Assembly: GCF_042685085.1 (NCBI RefSeq)
Contig: NZ_JBHUMM010000014.1
Location: 1 to 64,000 of the forward strand
Direction: 5' to 3'
DNA length: 64,000 bases
Source: Marinicrinis sediminis
Lineage (GTDB): Bacteria > Bacillota > Bacilli > Paenibacillales > KCTC-33676
Each line of letters starts with the position of its first letter. Position 1 is the first letter of the stretch. This document shows, piece by piece, positions 42,177 to 53,000 of the stretch. Under the pieces are notes generated by a model. The model had not been told where the DNA came from. It saw only the letters and a list, made by a program, of their open reading frames with translations, and did no database searches. A program made the translations under genes and the position numbers.

Positions 42177-45100
42177 ATGCCGTTGCCTACTTCAAGCCAT
42201 GAATCACACAGGGAGTTGTATGCTCTAACGCATCCTCAAAAACGCATCATGCGCAATGAACAGATTCATCCAGGCACACCCATCCATAATATTGGCGGTT
42301 CCATTCATATTCACGGGCCGGTTGATTTTGGCTTGCTGAGAGAAGCGATTACGCGATTTGTTAATCGACATGAGGCATTCTGGCTGCGGTTTACGGAAGA
42401 GCAAGGGGAATATCTTCAATACGTGCACAGAGAGGATGCCATTGCCATTCCACTCCATGATTTCTCCGGAAGTGAGCACCCGTTTGACGCTTTTCGGGCA
42501 TGGGAGCAGCAGAAGGCGGAGACGCCTTTTCCACTGAACGAGGCGGTCCTGTTTGATTTTGCCATGTTTTGCATCTGTCCTGAACGAAGCGGTTACTTCG
42601 TTCGACTGCATCATGCCATTGCAGACGGTTGGTCCATTCAACTGATGACCAGCCAGATCGTGGAGCTCTATGAAGAGGTGGAAAGGGGAATGGAGCCATC
42701 GGCGGAGGCGTACCCGTCCTATTTGTCTTTTCTGCAGCTGGAATCGCAGTATTTGCAGTCCAGAAGATGCGCCAAGAACAGACAATACTGGATGGATCAA
42801 TTTCAGCAACTGCCAGACAGCTTTCTTAGCTCGGGCTCCAACCGGACAAACGGGAAAAAAAGGACATTCGTCTTCGATACGACAGCGTCTAATCGGATTC
42901 AAGCCTATGCCGAGTCCCGGGGGATTTCCCTGAATACGTTTTTTGTGTCCGTCATGCTGTTGTATCTGTACAAGACGACACATGGGGATGATCTGATTAT
43001 AGGCACACCAGTTCTGAATCGTTCCGGTCGGGAGGAGCGCCGAATCTTCGGCATGTTTACAAGTACCATGCCCTTCCGCATGAAAATCGGTTCATCCGAA
43101 AAGGTGCATGTGTTCGTGCAACAGGTGCATGAGAGACTGGTTTCAGGTTTCTTCCATCAACGGTATCCGTATGATCGACTGGTTCAGGATCTAGCATTAA
43201 GAAAAAAGGGGTACAGCCAACTGTTTCAAGCTTCGGTCAATACCTATCATACCAAGTTGCGCACATCGCTGAAGGGATGGCGCATAGAAAACGAGGAATT
43301 TTATAACGGGCATCAGTTTGAAGCGCTGCAGTGGATTATCAAGGAATGGTCTGCGACAGAGAACGTGCAGCTGGATATCTTGTATCGGGCTGATGACTAT
43401 ACGGATCTGCAAATTGAACAGATGTACCGCTGGATATCCCGGCTCAGTGAGCAATTGCTGGAGGCGACAGCGGATACGACGATTCAGTCCCTTACTCTTC
43501 TGGATGCCAGAGAGGAGCAGTTACTGCTTCATGACTGGAATGACACCGAGGCGCCATACCCGCAGGACAGAACGATGGTCGAGATGTTCGAGGAACAGGT
43601 CGCACGTTCTCCACACAGTACAGCCCTCGTATATAAAGAGACAACCTGTAGCTATCAGGAGCTGAATGAACAGGCGAACCGAATTGCGCATGGACTTCGG
43701 GCACGCGGTGCAGGACCTGAGACGGTAGTCGGACTGATGTGTGAACGGTCACTGGAAATGATGGTGGGACTGATGGGCATTTTGAAGGCAGGGAGCGCCT
43801 ATCTGCCAATTGATCCGAGCTGGCCTGAAGAACGATTGACGTACATGATTCAGGACAGCGGGATGAAGCTGCTGCTTACGACCTCTTGGCAACGGAACGG
43901 AAGGAGTCTGCTGGATGCCTTTTCAGGTGAAGTGCTCGAGATGGACAGTTCGGTATGGGAAGCCTGCAAGACCATCAATCCGGAACCCGTCTTGCACCCT
44001 GAGCATCTTGCCTATATCCTCTATACCTCCGGATCGACAGGCAAGCCCAAGGGGGTGATGGTCGAGCACAGAGCTGTCGTGAACCGCATTCACTGGATGC
44101 AGCAGCAATATCCGTTGCAGGAAACAGATGTCCTGCTGCAAAAAACCCCCATCACTTTTGACGTCTCCGTATGGGAGCTGTTCTGGTGGTCCTGGTACGG
44201 CGCAAAGCTCTGCATCCTCGAGCCGGGCGCAGAAAAGGAACCGGAAAAGCTGACGCAAACGATAGCGAGACAGCAGGTTTCCGTCCTGCATTTTGTCCCC
44301 TCCATGCTTCGTGTCTTTATCCAGTGGCTGCAACATCAGCCAGACGGGCGGGATCGGCTCCACTCAGTGAGGCAGTTGTTTACAAGTGGTGAAGCCTTGA
44401 AGGGGAGCGATGTGCAGGAGGTTCATCACTGGCTGGGACCCCGTACCTCATTGACGAATCTGTACGGTCCGACGGAGGCCACGATTGATGTGTCTTATTT
44501 TGACTGTACGGCTCCCGGGTTGGAGCAAGTACCGATCGGCAAACCGATCTACAATACGCAGCTTTACGTGCTGGACCCGCAACAGCGTCCGGTGCCCGTC
44601 GGGGTTGCCGGGGAATTGTATATTGGTGGCGTCGGACTGGCCAGAGGTTACGTCAATCAGGCCGACTTGACGACAGAGAGATTTATTTCCCATCCCTTCC
44701 ATTCGGGAGAGCGACTATACCGTACCGGGGATTTGGCGGCATGGATGCCAGATGGCAATCTGGCCTACCTGGGGAGAACCGATCATCAAGTGAAGATTCG
44801 GGGATACCGGATTGAACTGGGTGAAATTGAAAAGACCGTCCTTCAGCATCCCCACGTTCACGAAGTCATTGTCGTGGATCGGGTGCAGGCTAACGGTCAG
44901 ACCGTCCTTTGCTGTTACTTCGTGGCTTCTTTCGAGCTGGCGTGGACAGAGATGCGGACTTTTTTGTCCGGCAAGCTGCCGGCCTATATGGTTCCAGCGC
45001 ATTTCGTTCAACTGGATGCGCTTCCGCTGACACCAAGCGGAAAAGTGGATCGCAAATCACTGCCTGAACCGGCCGTTTCCACGCAGACGGGGCCCGATGA

Positions 45101-46736
45101 TGAACGCGAACTGGATGAAGTGGAGCAGCTGTTGCTGCAATGGATGGAGGAGGTGTTGCAGGTGAAAGGCATCTCCAGTCAGGCTCATTTTTATCAGCTC
45201 GGCGGAGATTCCATCAAGGCCATCCAGTTATCTGCGAAATTGCATGAAGCCGGTTATATGATTTCGGTACAGGATATACTGGCGCATCCGGTACTGGAGG
45301 ATATGGCCAGATACGTGCGTGTCACGGAGGCGAATGCGACCTCAGATGAAGATCATGAAGAGAGACCTGTTCGATTCACGCCAATCATGACATGGTTCTT
45401 CAATCAGGCGCTACCCAACCCTCATTACTTCCATCAGTCCATTCTGCTGGATCTGAAGCAGCGCTGGAAGCGGGAAGAACTGGAGCAGATCTTGACTGCG
45501 CTGATTGAGCACCACGGCGTGTTGCGGTTGCGGCTGGATGTCCAGGGCCATTCCCTCGTCTATGAGACCTCACCTGCCCGATCGACTGCGTCTCTCACCG
45601 TTATCGATCTTGGAGAGATGACAGCTGACGAACAGCGTCAACAGGTGGACGAGCAGGGCCGGAAAGTCAAGGAACAGATTCATCTGGAGAGAGGTCCGTT
45701 ATTCCAAGGCTGTCTGTTTGACCGTGGAGCAGAAGGTCAATCCCTGCTGCTCGTAGCGCATCACCTCATTATAGACGGGGTGTCATGGCGGATCATTCTG
45801 GAAGACCTGTGCACGATGTTTGAACAAATTCAAGGCCAGAAACCGATTCAATTGCCCTTCAAGACGGCTTCTTATCAGACCTATGCCGAGCATCTGCATG
45901 CGTATGGAGAGCAGGGGCTGCATGAGGAACAGGCGTATTGGGAGCAGGCAGCCGCAGCGGCGGCCAGTGCCAGTTTGCCGATTGATCGAGATCGAGCCCC
46001 AGCCGACATTCAGTCACCGGGAACCCTGCTTCGTACATGGTGTTCCGAAGTAACCATCCCGCTGTTGCATGAGGCCCAGCAGGCCTATGGTACGCAGGTG
46101 AATGAGCTATTGATGATGGCACTCGTACTGTCCCTGCAGGCCGCATCCGATGATCGTACCGTTGTGCTGGAATTGGAGGGACATGGGCGCGAGGACGTGC
46201 TACCGCTCAATATTTCGAGAACAGTCGGCTGGTTTACCAGCCTGTTCCCGGTTTGTTTTGAGGTGCCGGCAGGTGGACTGCCTGAGCAGATCAAGTCGCT
46301 CAAGGAGCAAATTCGCGGCATTCCGAATAAAGGAATCGGCTATGGCCTGCTGAGAGACAACGTCTCCGCAATCGGGGAGCAGGCAGAGACCAGACTGGTT
46401 CGCCTGAATTACCTGGGGCAGCTGGATCGGGAATGGGAGACCGACTGGTTTTCTTTCTCGACAGAGGCTACAGGGCCGGACTCGGACCCGCTGAATCCGA
46501 TCACAGCGCGTTTGGAGATCAATGCCTGGATTGTGAGCGAACAGTTGCATGTGGCTTTTCATTTCAATCGGCATGAAATGAAAGAGGAACAGGTGAGGGA
46601 AATGGCAGCCCGATATGAGCATCAATTGCTCGAATTGATTACGCATTGCTGCGGGAGAGAAGAAGTGATGTATACACCTTCCGACTTTTCAGCGGCAACC
46701 TTGTCTCAGGATGAACTGGATGATTTGTTTGAATGA
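42177..46736 (+). CDS. NRPS initiation module C-A(Ser)-T-E
   Basis: 1519 aa. The condensation domain (about 10-440, LHHAIADGW with HH at 145-146) stands first, as in lipo-initiating domains. The adenylation domain (about 470-960) has YTSGSTGKPKG near 617 and FDVSVWELFWW. Reading the ten pocket residues by eye gives D-V-W-H-F-S-L-I-D-K, the serine code. The carrier has LGGDSIKA (pantetheine Ser1012). A terminal epimerase (HHLIIDGVSW at 1195, LNYLGQL) ends in an acidic DELDDLFE docking-like tail. Product at this stage: probably N-acyl-D-Ser. ATG has a poor site (AGAGG only 2 bases away); TTG at 42183 is an alternative. First gene of the visible operon. Confidence 0.93.
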   Translation: MPLPTSSHESHRELYALTHPQKRIMRNEQIHPGTPIHNIGGSIHIHGPVDFGLLREAITRFVNRHEAFWLRFTEEQGEYLQYVHREDAIAIPLHDFSGSEHPFDAFRAWEQQKAETPFPLNEAVLFDFAMFCICPERSGYFVRLHHAIADGWSIQLMTSQIVELYEEVERGMEPSAEAYPSYLSFLQLESQYLQSRRCAKNRQYWMDQFQQLPDSFLSSGSNRTNGKKRTFVFDTTASNRIQAYAESRGISLNTFFVSVMLLYLYKTTHGDDLIIGTPVLNRSGREERRIFGMFTSTMPFRMKIGSSEKVHVFVQQVHERLVSGFFHQRYPYDRLVQDLALRKKGYSQLFQASVNTYHTKLRTSLKGWRIENEEFYNGHQFEALQWIIKEWSATENVQLDILYRADDYTDLQIEQMYRWISRLSEQLLEATADTTIQSLTLLDAREEQLLLHDWNDTEAPYPQDRTMVEMFEEQVARSPHSTALVYKETTCSYQELNEQANRIAHGLRARGAGPETVVGLMCERSLEMMVGLMGILKAGSAYLPIDPSWPEERLTYMIQDSGMKLLLTTSWQRNGRSLLDAFSGEVLEMDSSVWEACKTINPEPVLHPEHLAYILYTSGSTGKPKGVMVEHRAVVNRIHWMQQQYPLQETDVLLQKTPITFDVSVWELFWWSWYGAKLCILEPGAEKEPEKLTQTIARQQVSVLHFVPSMLRVFIQWLQHQPDGRDRLHSVRQLFTSGEALKGSDVQEVHHWLGPRTSLTNLYGPTEATIDVSYFDCTAPGLEQVPIGKPIYNTQLYVLDPQQRPVPVGVAGELYIGGVGLARGYVNQADLTTERFISHPFHSGERLYRTGDLAAWMPDGNLAYLGRTDHQVKIRGYRIELGEIEKTVLQHPHVHEVIVVDRVQANGQTVLCCYFVASFELAWTEMRTFLSGKLPAYMVPAHFVQLDALPLTPSGKVDRKSLPEPAVSTQTGPDDERELDEVEQLLLQWMEEVLQVKGISSQAHFYQLGGDSIKAIQLSAKLHEAGYMISVQDILAHPVLEDMARYVRVTEANATSDEDHEERPVRFTPIMTWFFNQALPNPHYFHQSILLDLKQRWKREELEQILTALIEHHGVLRLRLDVQGHSLVYETSPARSTASLTVIDLGEMTADEQRQQVDEQGRKVKEQIHLERGPLFQGCLFDRGAEGQSLLLVAHHLIIDGVSWRIILEDLCTMFEQIQGQKPIQLPFKTASYQTYAEHLHAYGEQGLHEEQAYWEQAAAAAASASLPIDRDRAPADIQSPGTLLRTWCSEVTIPLLHEAQQAYGTQVNELLMMALVLSLQAASDDRTVVLELEGHGREDVLPLNISRTVGWFTSLFPVCFEVPAGGLPEQIKSLKEQIRGIPNKGIGYGLLRDNVSAIGEQAETRLVRLNYLGQLDREWETDWFSFSTEATGPDSDPLNPITARLEINAWIVSEQLHVAFHFNRHEMKEEQVREMAARYEHQLLELITHCCGREEVMYTPSDFSAATLSQDELDDLFE

Positions 46737-46781
46737 GGCTGCTTGGTCTCGAAGGAATAAAATGAACAGGAGAAGTCCGAT

Positions 46782-49700
46782 ATGACAAAACGAATAGGTG
46801 CAAGGCTGTTCCGGTACGGGATCACCATAGCCCTGATGCTCATGCTGACACTGCCTCCCTTCCACGTTTATTCGTCTGAAAATTCTGATAAAAAGGCGAG
46901 CGATCGCGTACGCGAAATGGATGCCTGGCTGGAGGAGCAGTTGGCGAACAGTGGCATCCCCGGTGCCTCAGTCGTGATGGTTCAGGGGGAGGAAACCGTC
47001 TATCAGCGAGGGTTTGGATACCGGGACAAGGAGAAGGAGGAACCGGTAACAGCGGAAACGTTATTTGAGCTTGCTTCCGCCAGCAAGGCATTTACTGGTC
47101 TGGCGATCCTCCAGCTGGCCCAGCAGGGACGGCTGGATTTGCAGGCCCCGGTTCAGACGTATCTGCCCTGGTTCGAGATGGTCTATCACGGAGAGAGAAA
47201 CGGTCAATCACTCGAAGGGCCCGTTCCGGTGACGATTGAACAGGCGCTCTACCAGACGACAGGTATTCCCTTCTCCTCGATTGGCGATATCCCGCAGGGA
47301 GATGGAGAGGAAGCACTGGAGAACACCGTGCGGACGCTGGTGGGCACGGAGCTGGATTTCTATCCGGGAGAAAGACATTTCTACGCGACGATCAACTACG
47401 ATATTTTGGGACTGGTCATTGAGAACGTATCCGGCATGGACTATGAATCATACATGAAAGAGGAAGTGCTGAAGCCGATGGGTCTCGACCAGACCTACCT
47501 GCTCCATGAAGAAGCGGAGCAGACTCACCAATTGGCAACCGGCTATAAATACGGTTTTCTGCAAAGTCTGCCTTACGAGGCACCGATCTATCGGGGCAAT
47601 ACGCCTGGAGGCTATGTCCGGTCTAATGCGCACGATATGGCAAGATGGCTCAAGATTCAGCTGGGTGCTGTGCCATTTGATCAAGAACTGCTCGCGAGAT
47701 CACAGGCGCCCAATCGCAAGGTGCCCCCGGCAGCTGAAGGATATTCCTATGCAGCCGGCTGGCGGGTCTATCAGAGTGGTGGGGGAGAATGGTCTCACGG
47801 CGGGAACAACCCCACGTTTTCTTCGTTCGTAGGCTTTCGACCGGAAGAGCAGTTCGGTGTTGCGATTCTGGCGAATATGAATTCGAGCTATACCGCCCAG
47901 ATCGGTCAGGGACTGCTTGATATGTGGCAAGGCCAGACACCTGCCAAACTGGATGGAGATTTGTATCAGACGGTAGACAAAGTATCGGTGGCGATGCTGA
48001 GTATGACCGTGCCCTTTCTGCTGATTACGCTCTGGTTGTGGGGGCGATTGCTGGTAGATCTGGCACGCAGGAAGCGCAGATGGAACGGAAAAACAGGTCG
48101 ATTCTGGATCACAGCTGTTGGCACGGCCGGCTTTCTTAGCGTAGTAGCCTATGGTCTGTATCAGATTCCGGATGTGTTCTTCTGGGGGCTTCCATGGCGT
48201 TTTGTCCAGGTATGGGCGGCTGACAGCCTGATTCTGGCGTTGATCATTCTGATGGTTTCGGTTGCGTTATTCAGCTTGTACGTGCTGCTCTCTTCGTTTT
48301 TGCAGCGCCAGCGGGAGCAGGGCTGGTTTGCTTTGCTCATCCTGAGCATCATTAGCGGCCTCGGCAATGCGACCATCATCTTTATCGTGAATGAAACGTT
48401 GAATCGTCAAGGACACTTTGAAGCCGGACTGCTGCTGTTTTTTGCCATCGGCATCCTGCTCTATGTGCTGGGACAGAAAATTGTGCGAACCCGCTTGATA
48501 CATATGACGACGAATCTGATTTACGACAAGCGCATGGAATTGATCAACAAGCTGTTGAAGACCCCCTATCAGCAATTTGAACGGCTCAAAAGCGGGCATA
48601 TCCAGGCAGCCCTCAACAATGACACGGAGACCATCAGTCAGTTCGCTAAAACGGCGATTACGGGTGGGACCGGCCTGATTACACTCATGTGCTGCTTTAT
48701 TTATCTGGGCGTGATCAACTTGCAGGGATTGCTGATTTCGCTAGCGGTCATATTGAGTACAGCCGGTTTGTACTTCGTAATGGGGCGCCTGGCAAGTAAA
48801 GCCTGGGAAAAGGCGAGGGATACACAAAACGTATTTTTCAAGCTGATCCATGATCTCATGCATGGCTTCAAAGAACTTCGCTTGCATACCGGGAAAAAAG
48901 AGGCGTTTGCGCGCGACGTACAGGACAGCTGCGAGCATTACAGACAAAAACGCATACAGGGCGAAATGAATTTTATCCACGTCTTTGTCATCGGAGAGTT
49001 GTTGTTTACGTTCGTGATCGGTACAGTTGCTTTTCTCTTCCCGATTCTCTTCACGGAAATGAAGAATGAGACGCTGCGCAGCTATATTTTTGTATTTCTA
49101 TATATGACAGGCCCTTTGCACGGCGTTCTTCATGCTATTCCCCACCTGTTCCAAATGCGCATCAGCTGGAACCGGATTCAACAGTTTACAAAGGAAATCT
49201 CCGCCTTGTCAGCGGCAAGGGAACCTGCATTCGTGGAACATTCGTCTTCCCGGCAGCTGCAGGTCAGCCTGCATGATGTCACGTTCGAATATGTCGGGCG
49301 TGAAGAAGAAACGGACATGGCCAAGACGAGGGAACCTGAGTCCGATTCCGAAAGGAACGTCGATCCTCCTGCCAAGCGATTCACGGTCGGGCCATTGAAT
49401 GTGGATTTTCATGCGGGTGAGATCGTGTTCATTACAGGCGGAAACGGCAGCGGGAAGTCTACCATGGCCAAACTGATCACCGGCCTGTATGAACCTAAGG
49501 AAGGATCGATCACCCTGAATGGCCTGCCCGTCTCGTCGGAAGAGCTCGGACAGCAATATGCCGCGATTTTCAGCGATGTGTACTTGTTTGACAAGCTGTA
49601 CGGCATTGAGGTGGAACCTCAGCGTGACAGGATGACGCAGCATCTTCGTCGTCTGCGACTGTCCGAAAAAGTAGCGATTGAGGAAGGCGGGTTCAGTACG

Positions 49701-49994
49701 ACCAAACTGTCCACCGGTCAGCGGAAACGGCTGGCGCTGTTAATCAGCTATATGGAAGACCGGCCGATCTATTTGTTTGATGAGTGGGCAGCCGATCAGG
49801 ACCCGGAATTCAGACGATTCTTCTATCATCAGCTTCTTCCGGAGCTGAAGGAAAAAGGGAAGTGCGTCATTGCCATTACGCACGATGATGCCTATTTCCA
49901 TCTGGCTGATCGGTTGATCAAGATGGAGATGGGTGCGATGACCGAGATGACAGAGCTGACTGCATATCACCAGATCGAGACGGCATCGAAATAG
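46782..49994 (+). CDS. Serine (S12) peptidase fused to cyclic-peptide ABC exporter
   Basis: 1070 aa. A signal-type helix (about 10-30) leads to an extracellular beta-lactamase-like domain (about 40-390). It carries SxxK as SASK (Ser99, Lys102), Tyr201 in YATINYDILG (usually YxN, here YAT) and HGG at 339. Several membrane helices follow (from about 402), then an ABC exporter core and nucleotide-binding domain: GGNGSGKST at 886, LSTGQRKR, IYLFDEWAADQDP. The ABC part matches cyclic-peptide exporters. Known relatives with this architecture (peptidase plus exporter) mature prodrugs by cutting an N-acyl-D-amino-acid cap during export. It lies between the D-residue-making NRPS and the next NRPS, as in those clusters. 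Confidence 0.9.
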   Translation: MTKRIGARLFRYGITIALMLMLTLPPFHVYSSENSDKKASDRVREMDAWLEEQLANSGIPGASVVMVQGEETVYQRGFGYRDKEKEEPVTAETLFELASASKAFTGLAILQLAQQGRLDLQAPVQTYLPWFEMVYHGERNGQSLEGPVPVTIEQALYQTTGIPFSSIGDIPQGDGEEALENTVRTLVGTELDFYPGERHFYATINYDILGLVIENVSGMDYESYMKEEVLKPMGLDQTYLLHEEAEQTHQLATGYKYGFLQSLPYEAPIYRGNTPGGYVRSNAHDMARWLKIQLGAVPFDQELLARSQAPNRKVPPAAEGYSYAAGWRVYQSGGGEWSHGGNNPTFSSFVGFRPEEQFGVAILANMNSSYTAQIGQGLLDMWQGQTPAKLDGDLYQTVDKVSVAMLSMTVPFLLITLWLWGRLLVDLARRKRRWNGKTGRFWITAVGTAGFLSVVAYGLYQIPDVFFWGLPWRFVQVWAADSLILALIILMVSVALFSLYVLLSSFLQRQREQGWFALLILSIISGLGNATIIFIVNETLNRQGHFEAGLLLFFAIGILLYVLGQKIVRTRLIHMTTNLIYDKRMELINKLLKTPYQQFERLKSGHIQAALNNDTETISQFAKTAITGGTGLITLMCCFIYLGVINLQGLLISLAVILSTAGLYFVMGRLASKAWEKARDTQNVFFKLIHDLMHGFKELRLHTGKKEAFARDVQDSCEHYRQKRIQGEMNFIHVFVIGELLFTFVIGTVAFLFPILFTEMKNETLRSYIFVFLYMTGPLHGVLHAIPHLFQMRISWNRIQQFTKEISALSAAREPAFVEHSSSRQLQVSLHDVTFEYVGREEETDMAKTREPESDSERNVDPPAKRFTVGPLNVDFHAGEIVFITGGNGSGKSTMAKLITGLYEPKEGSITLNGLPVSSEELGQQYAAIFSDVYLFDKLYGIEVEPQRDRMTQHLRRLRLSEKVAIEEGGFSTTKLSTGQRKRLALLISYMEDRPIYLFDEWAADQDPEFRRFFYHQLLPELKEKGKCVIAITHDDAYFHLADRLIKMEMGAMTEMTELTAYHQIETASK

Positions 49995-50027
49995 GATGGC
50001 AGGCTTGGATGGAAGGAGGAACAGAGC

Positions 50028-53000
50028 ATGGGCAGCAAGCTGAAAATAGCGAGGCAAAATGTAGAAGATATCTTGTCACTAACGGCGATGCAGGCCGGCA
50101 TCTTGTTTCAGCATCTTCGTGACCCGGATTCACGTGCTTATTTTGAACAGCTGCGATTTACGCTGAAAGGAAAACTGCACATGGACGCCTTTTTGCAGGC
50201 ATGGAAAGGGGTGCAGCAACAGAATGAGATGCTGCGTACGGTGTTTCGATGGGAAGCCATGGACAAGCCGGTTCAGATTGTGTTGAAAGAGCACGACATT
50301 CCGGTTCATCTGGATGAGGCAAGCAGCAGGGATGCAGCAAGTATACGCCAAGAACTCGATGAATGGGCCGAACAAGATCGCAGGGATATGATCGATATCC
50401 GGGTAGCGCCACTGCGGATCAAGGTATGCAGGGTGGATACGGAAACGACCGAGGTTCTTCTCAGTCACCATCACATATTGTATGACGGATGGAGTAACGG
50501 CATCTTGCTGCGGGAGTGGATGCAGGCCTATCGTCTGTTGCTGGAGGGCGAGCAGCCGGAGCCAAAGGTCAAGAACAAGCTGAAGGCCTATCTGAACTGG
50601 TGTGAGCAGCAGCATAAGGAGGATCAGCAGTCTTACTGGCAACACTATTTGCAGCAATTTCAGACGAAATCACGGTTGCCGTTGGACCGCATGGACAGGT
50701 CAGAACTGACAGGGGATGGACTCGTACGCCGTACGATATCTGCTTCGCTGATGGAACAGGCAGAGCGTTTCGTACAGACATGTGCCATTACGAAGGCGAC
50801 GCTTTTCTATACGGTCTGGGGCATTCTGTTGCAGCGTTACAGTCAACAGGACGATGTGCTGTTTGGCACAACGGTGTCCGGAAGACCTTCCGAGCTGCCA
50901 GGCGTTGCGGAGATGGTCGGCCTGTTTATCAATACCCTCCCTTTTCGATTGAAGTCGCAAAAGGGGGAGTCCCTGCGCGAGCTTCTGACCCGCATCCATA
51001 CAGAGCAGACGAGACGAACGCGTTATTCGCATACACCACTGGTAGAGATAGCAGCCTGTAGTGAGCTGGATACCGGCGGAGAGCTGTTCGATTCCATGAT
51101 GGTCATTGAAAACTACCCCCTGGACCGGATGCTGAGTGATGTGAGTCAATCGGCTTACATGGAACACTATTCGATGACCGAGCAAACCCACTATGATTTG
51201 ACGTTGGCCCTGCATCTATACGATCAGGCTGAACTGCAAGTGCATTACTCATCCAAATTCGAGCGGGAGACGATTGAGCGGATGATCGGTCATTATCTGT
51301 ACGTACTGGCAGAAATCATCGATCATCCGAACCGGACGCTGGAAGAGCTCGAGATGATCCCGCCGTCGGAGCAACGACTCATGCTGGATGCTTTTCAGCC
51401 GAGTGCAAACGAAAGGACAGAGGAGGTGTGTGTTCAGGTGTGCTTTGAGCAGCAGGTAGCTCGTACGCCTGAGCATGCGGCCGTGATCTTGGATGATCAG
51501 ACCTGTACCTACCATGAGTTGAACCAGCGGGCCAATCAATTGGCTCATGCGTTAAGGCGACAAGGTGTCGCGAAAAACACCATCGTGGCGGTCATGATGG
51601 CGCGTTCTATGGAAATGGTCGTTGCAGCACTTGGTATATGGAAGGCAGGCGGGGTCTATTTGCCGATTGATCCAGGCTATCCGGCTGCCCGGAAGCGTGA
51701 CATGCTTACGGACAGCCGTTCTACCCACGTGCTGGTCACTTCTGCGGCGCATGCGGAGAATCTCGATCAGCAAGCTGAACGGATCGTCATGGAGGTGAAG
51801 GCTCAGATCGATGCTGAACATTCCGTCTCCAACCCGGTCCCCGTGCATACTGCAGCAGACCTGGCCTATATCATATATACCTCAGGTTCAACCGGAAAAC
51901 CGAAGGGGGTCATGCTCAAACACCGTGCGCTCGTCTGTCATGTCAGGCATTTTCAGTCCGCTTTTCACTTGAGTCCTGCGGATCGGGTCTTGCAATTCGC
52001 CAGCTGCTCATTCGATGCGTCCGTTTCGGAAATCGGCATGAGCTTGCTGACTGGGGCTGCCCTCTGTATCCCAGACATGAACACCATTCAGGAACCGAGG
52101 CACATGATTTCCTTCATGAATCGGCATCAGGTGAGCATCGCCACACTGCCGCCGCCATATGTGCGCGAGCTTCCGCTGGCTGAACTCACGACACTGAGGC
52201 AGCTTATCACAGCAGGCTCTGCCATCGACAAGCAGCTGGCAGCGGCTTGTGCCACATTTACCCATTGGACAAATGCCTATGGGCCTACCGAAGATACGAT
52301 CTGTACAACGATGTGGCACGGAGACCGGGAGCAGCTTGACCAATATGATTCGGTTCCAATTGGTAAGCCGATCCGGCTTCACGAAGTATATATCCTGAAT
52401 CCGCACCTTAAGCTCCAGCCAATCGGGGTTGCAGGGGAGCTGTGTATTGGCGGTGACGGACTGGCAGAAGGGTATTTGCACCGGGCAGACCTGACCGCAC
52501 AAAAGTTTATCGACAATCCCTACCGCCCCGGCACGCGGTTGTATCGCACGGGAGATCTCGCGAAGTGGCTGCCGGACGGCAATCTGGCCTATATGGGGCG
52601 AATAGATGACCAGGTGAAAATTCGAGGCTACCGGATAGAGCCCGGAGAGATCATGCAAGCGATACTTGGTCATGCATACGTTCAGGAAGCAGCGGTGACA
52701 GCGAAAAAGGATGGGGACGAATCACCGGTGCTGTGTGCCTACTACGTCCAGTCTGCCTCTTCTCCAAAAGCGCTGCAACCTGCGGAGTTGCTCGCCTATT
52801 TGAAACAGCAGTTGCCGGACCATCTGATCCCGTCACATGTCATACGAATGGAGGCCCTTCCGCTCACCCGAAATGGCAAGGTCGATACGAGGTCTTTGCC
52901 GGAACCGTCCGCTGCGTTGCGAACTCCTGCCTACACCCCGCCATCCAGTGAGTTCGAACTCGAGATGACAGTCATCTGGTCTCAGGTTCTGGGGGTCGAG

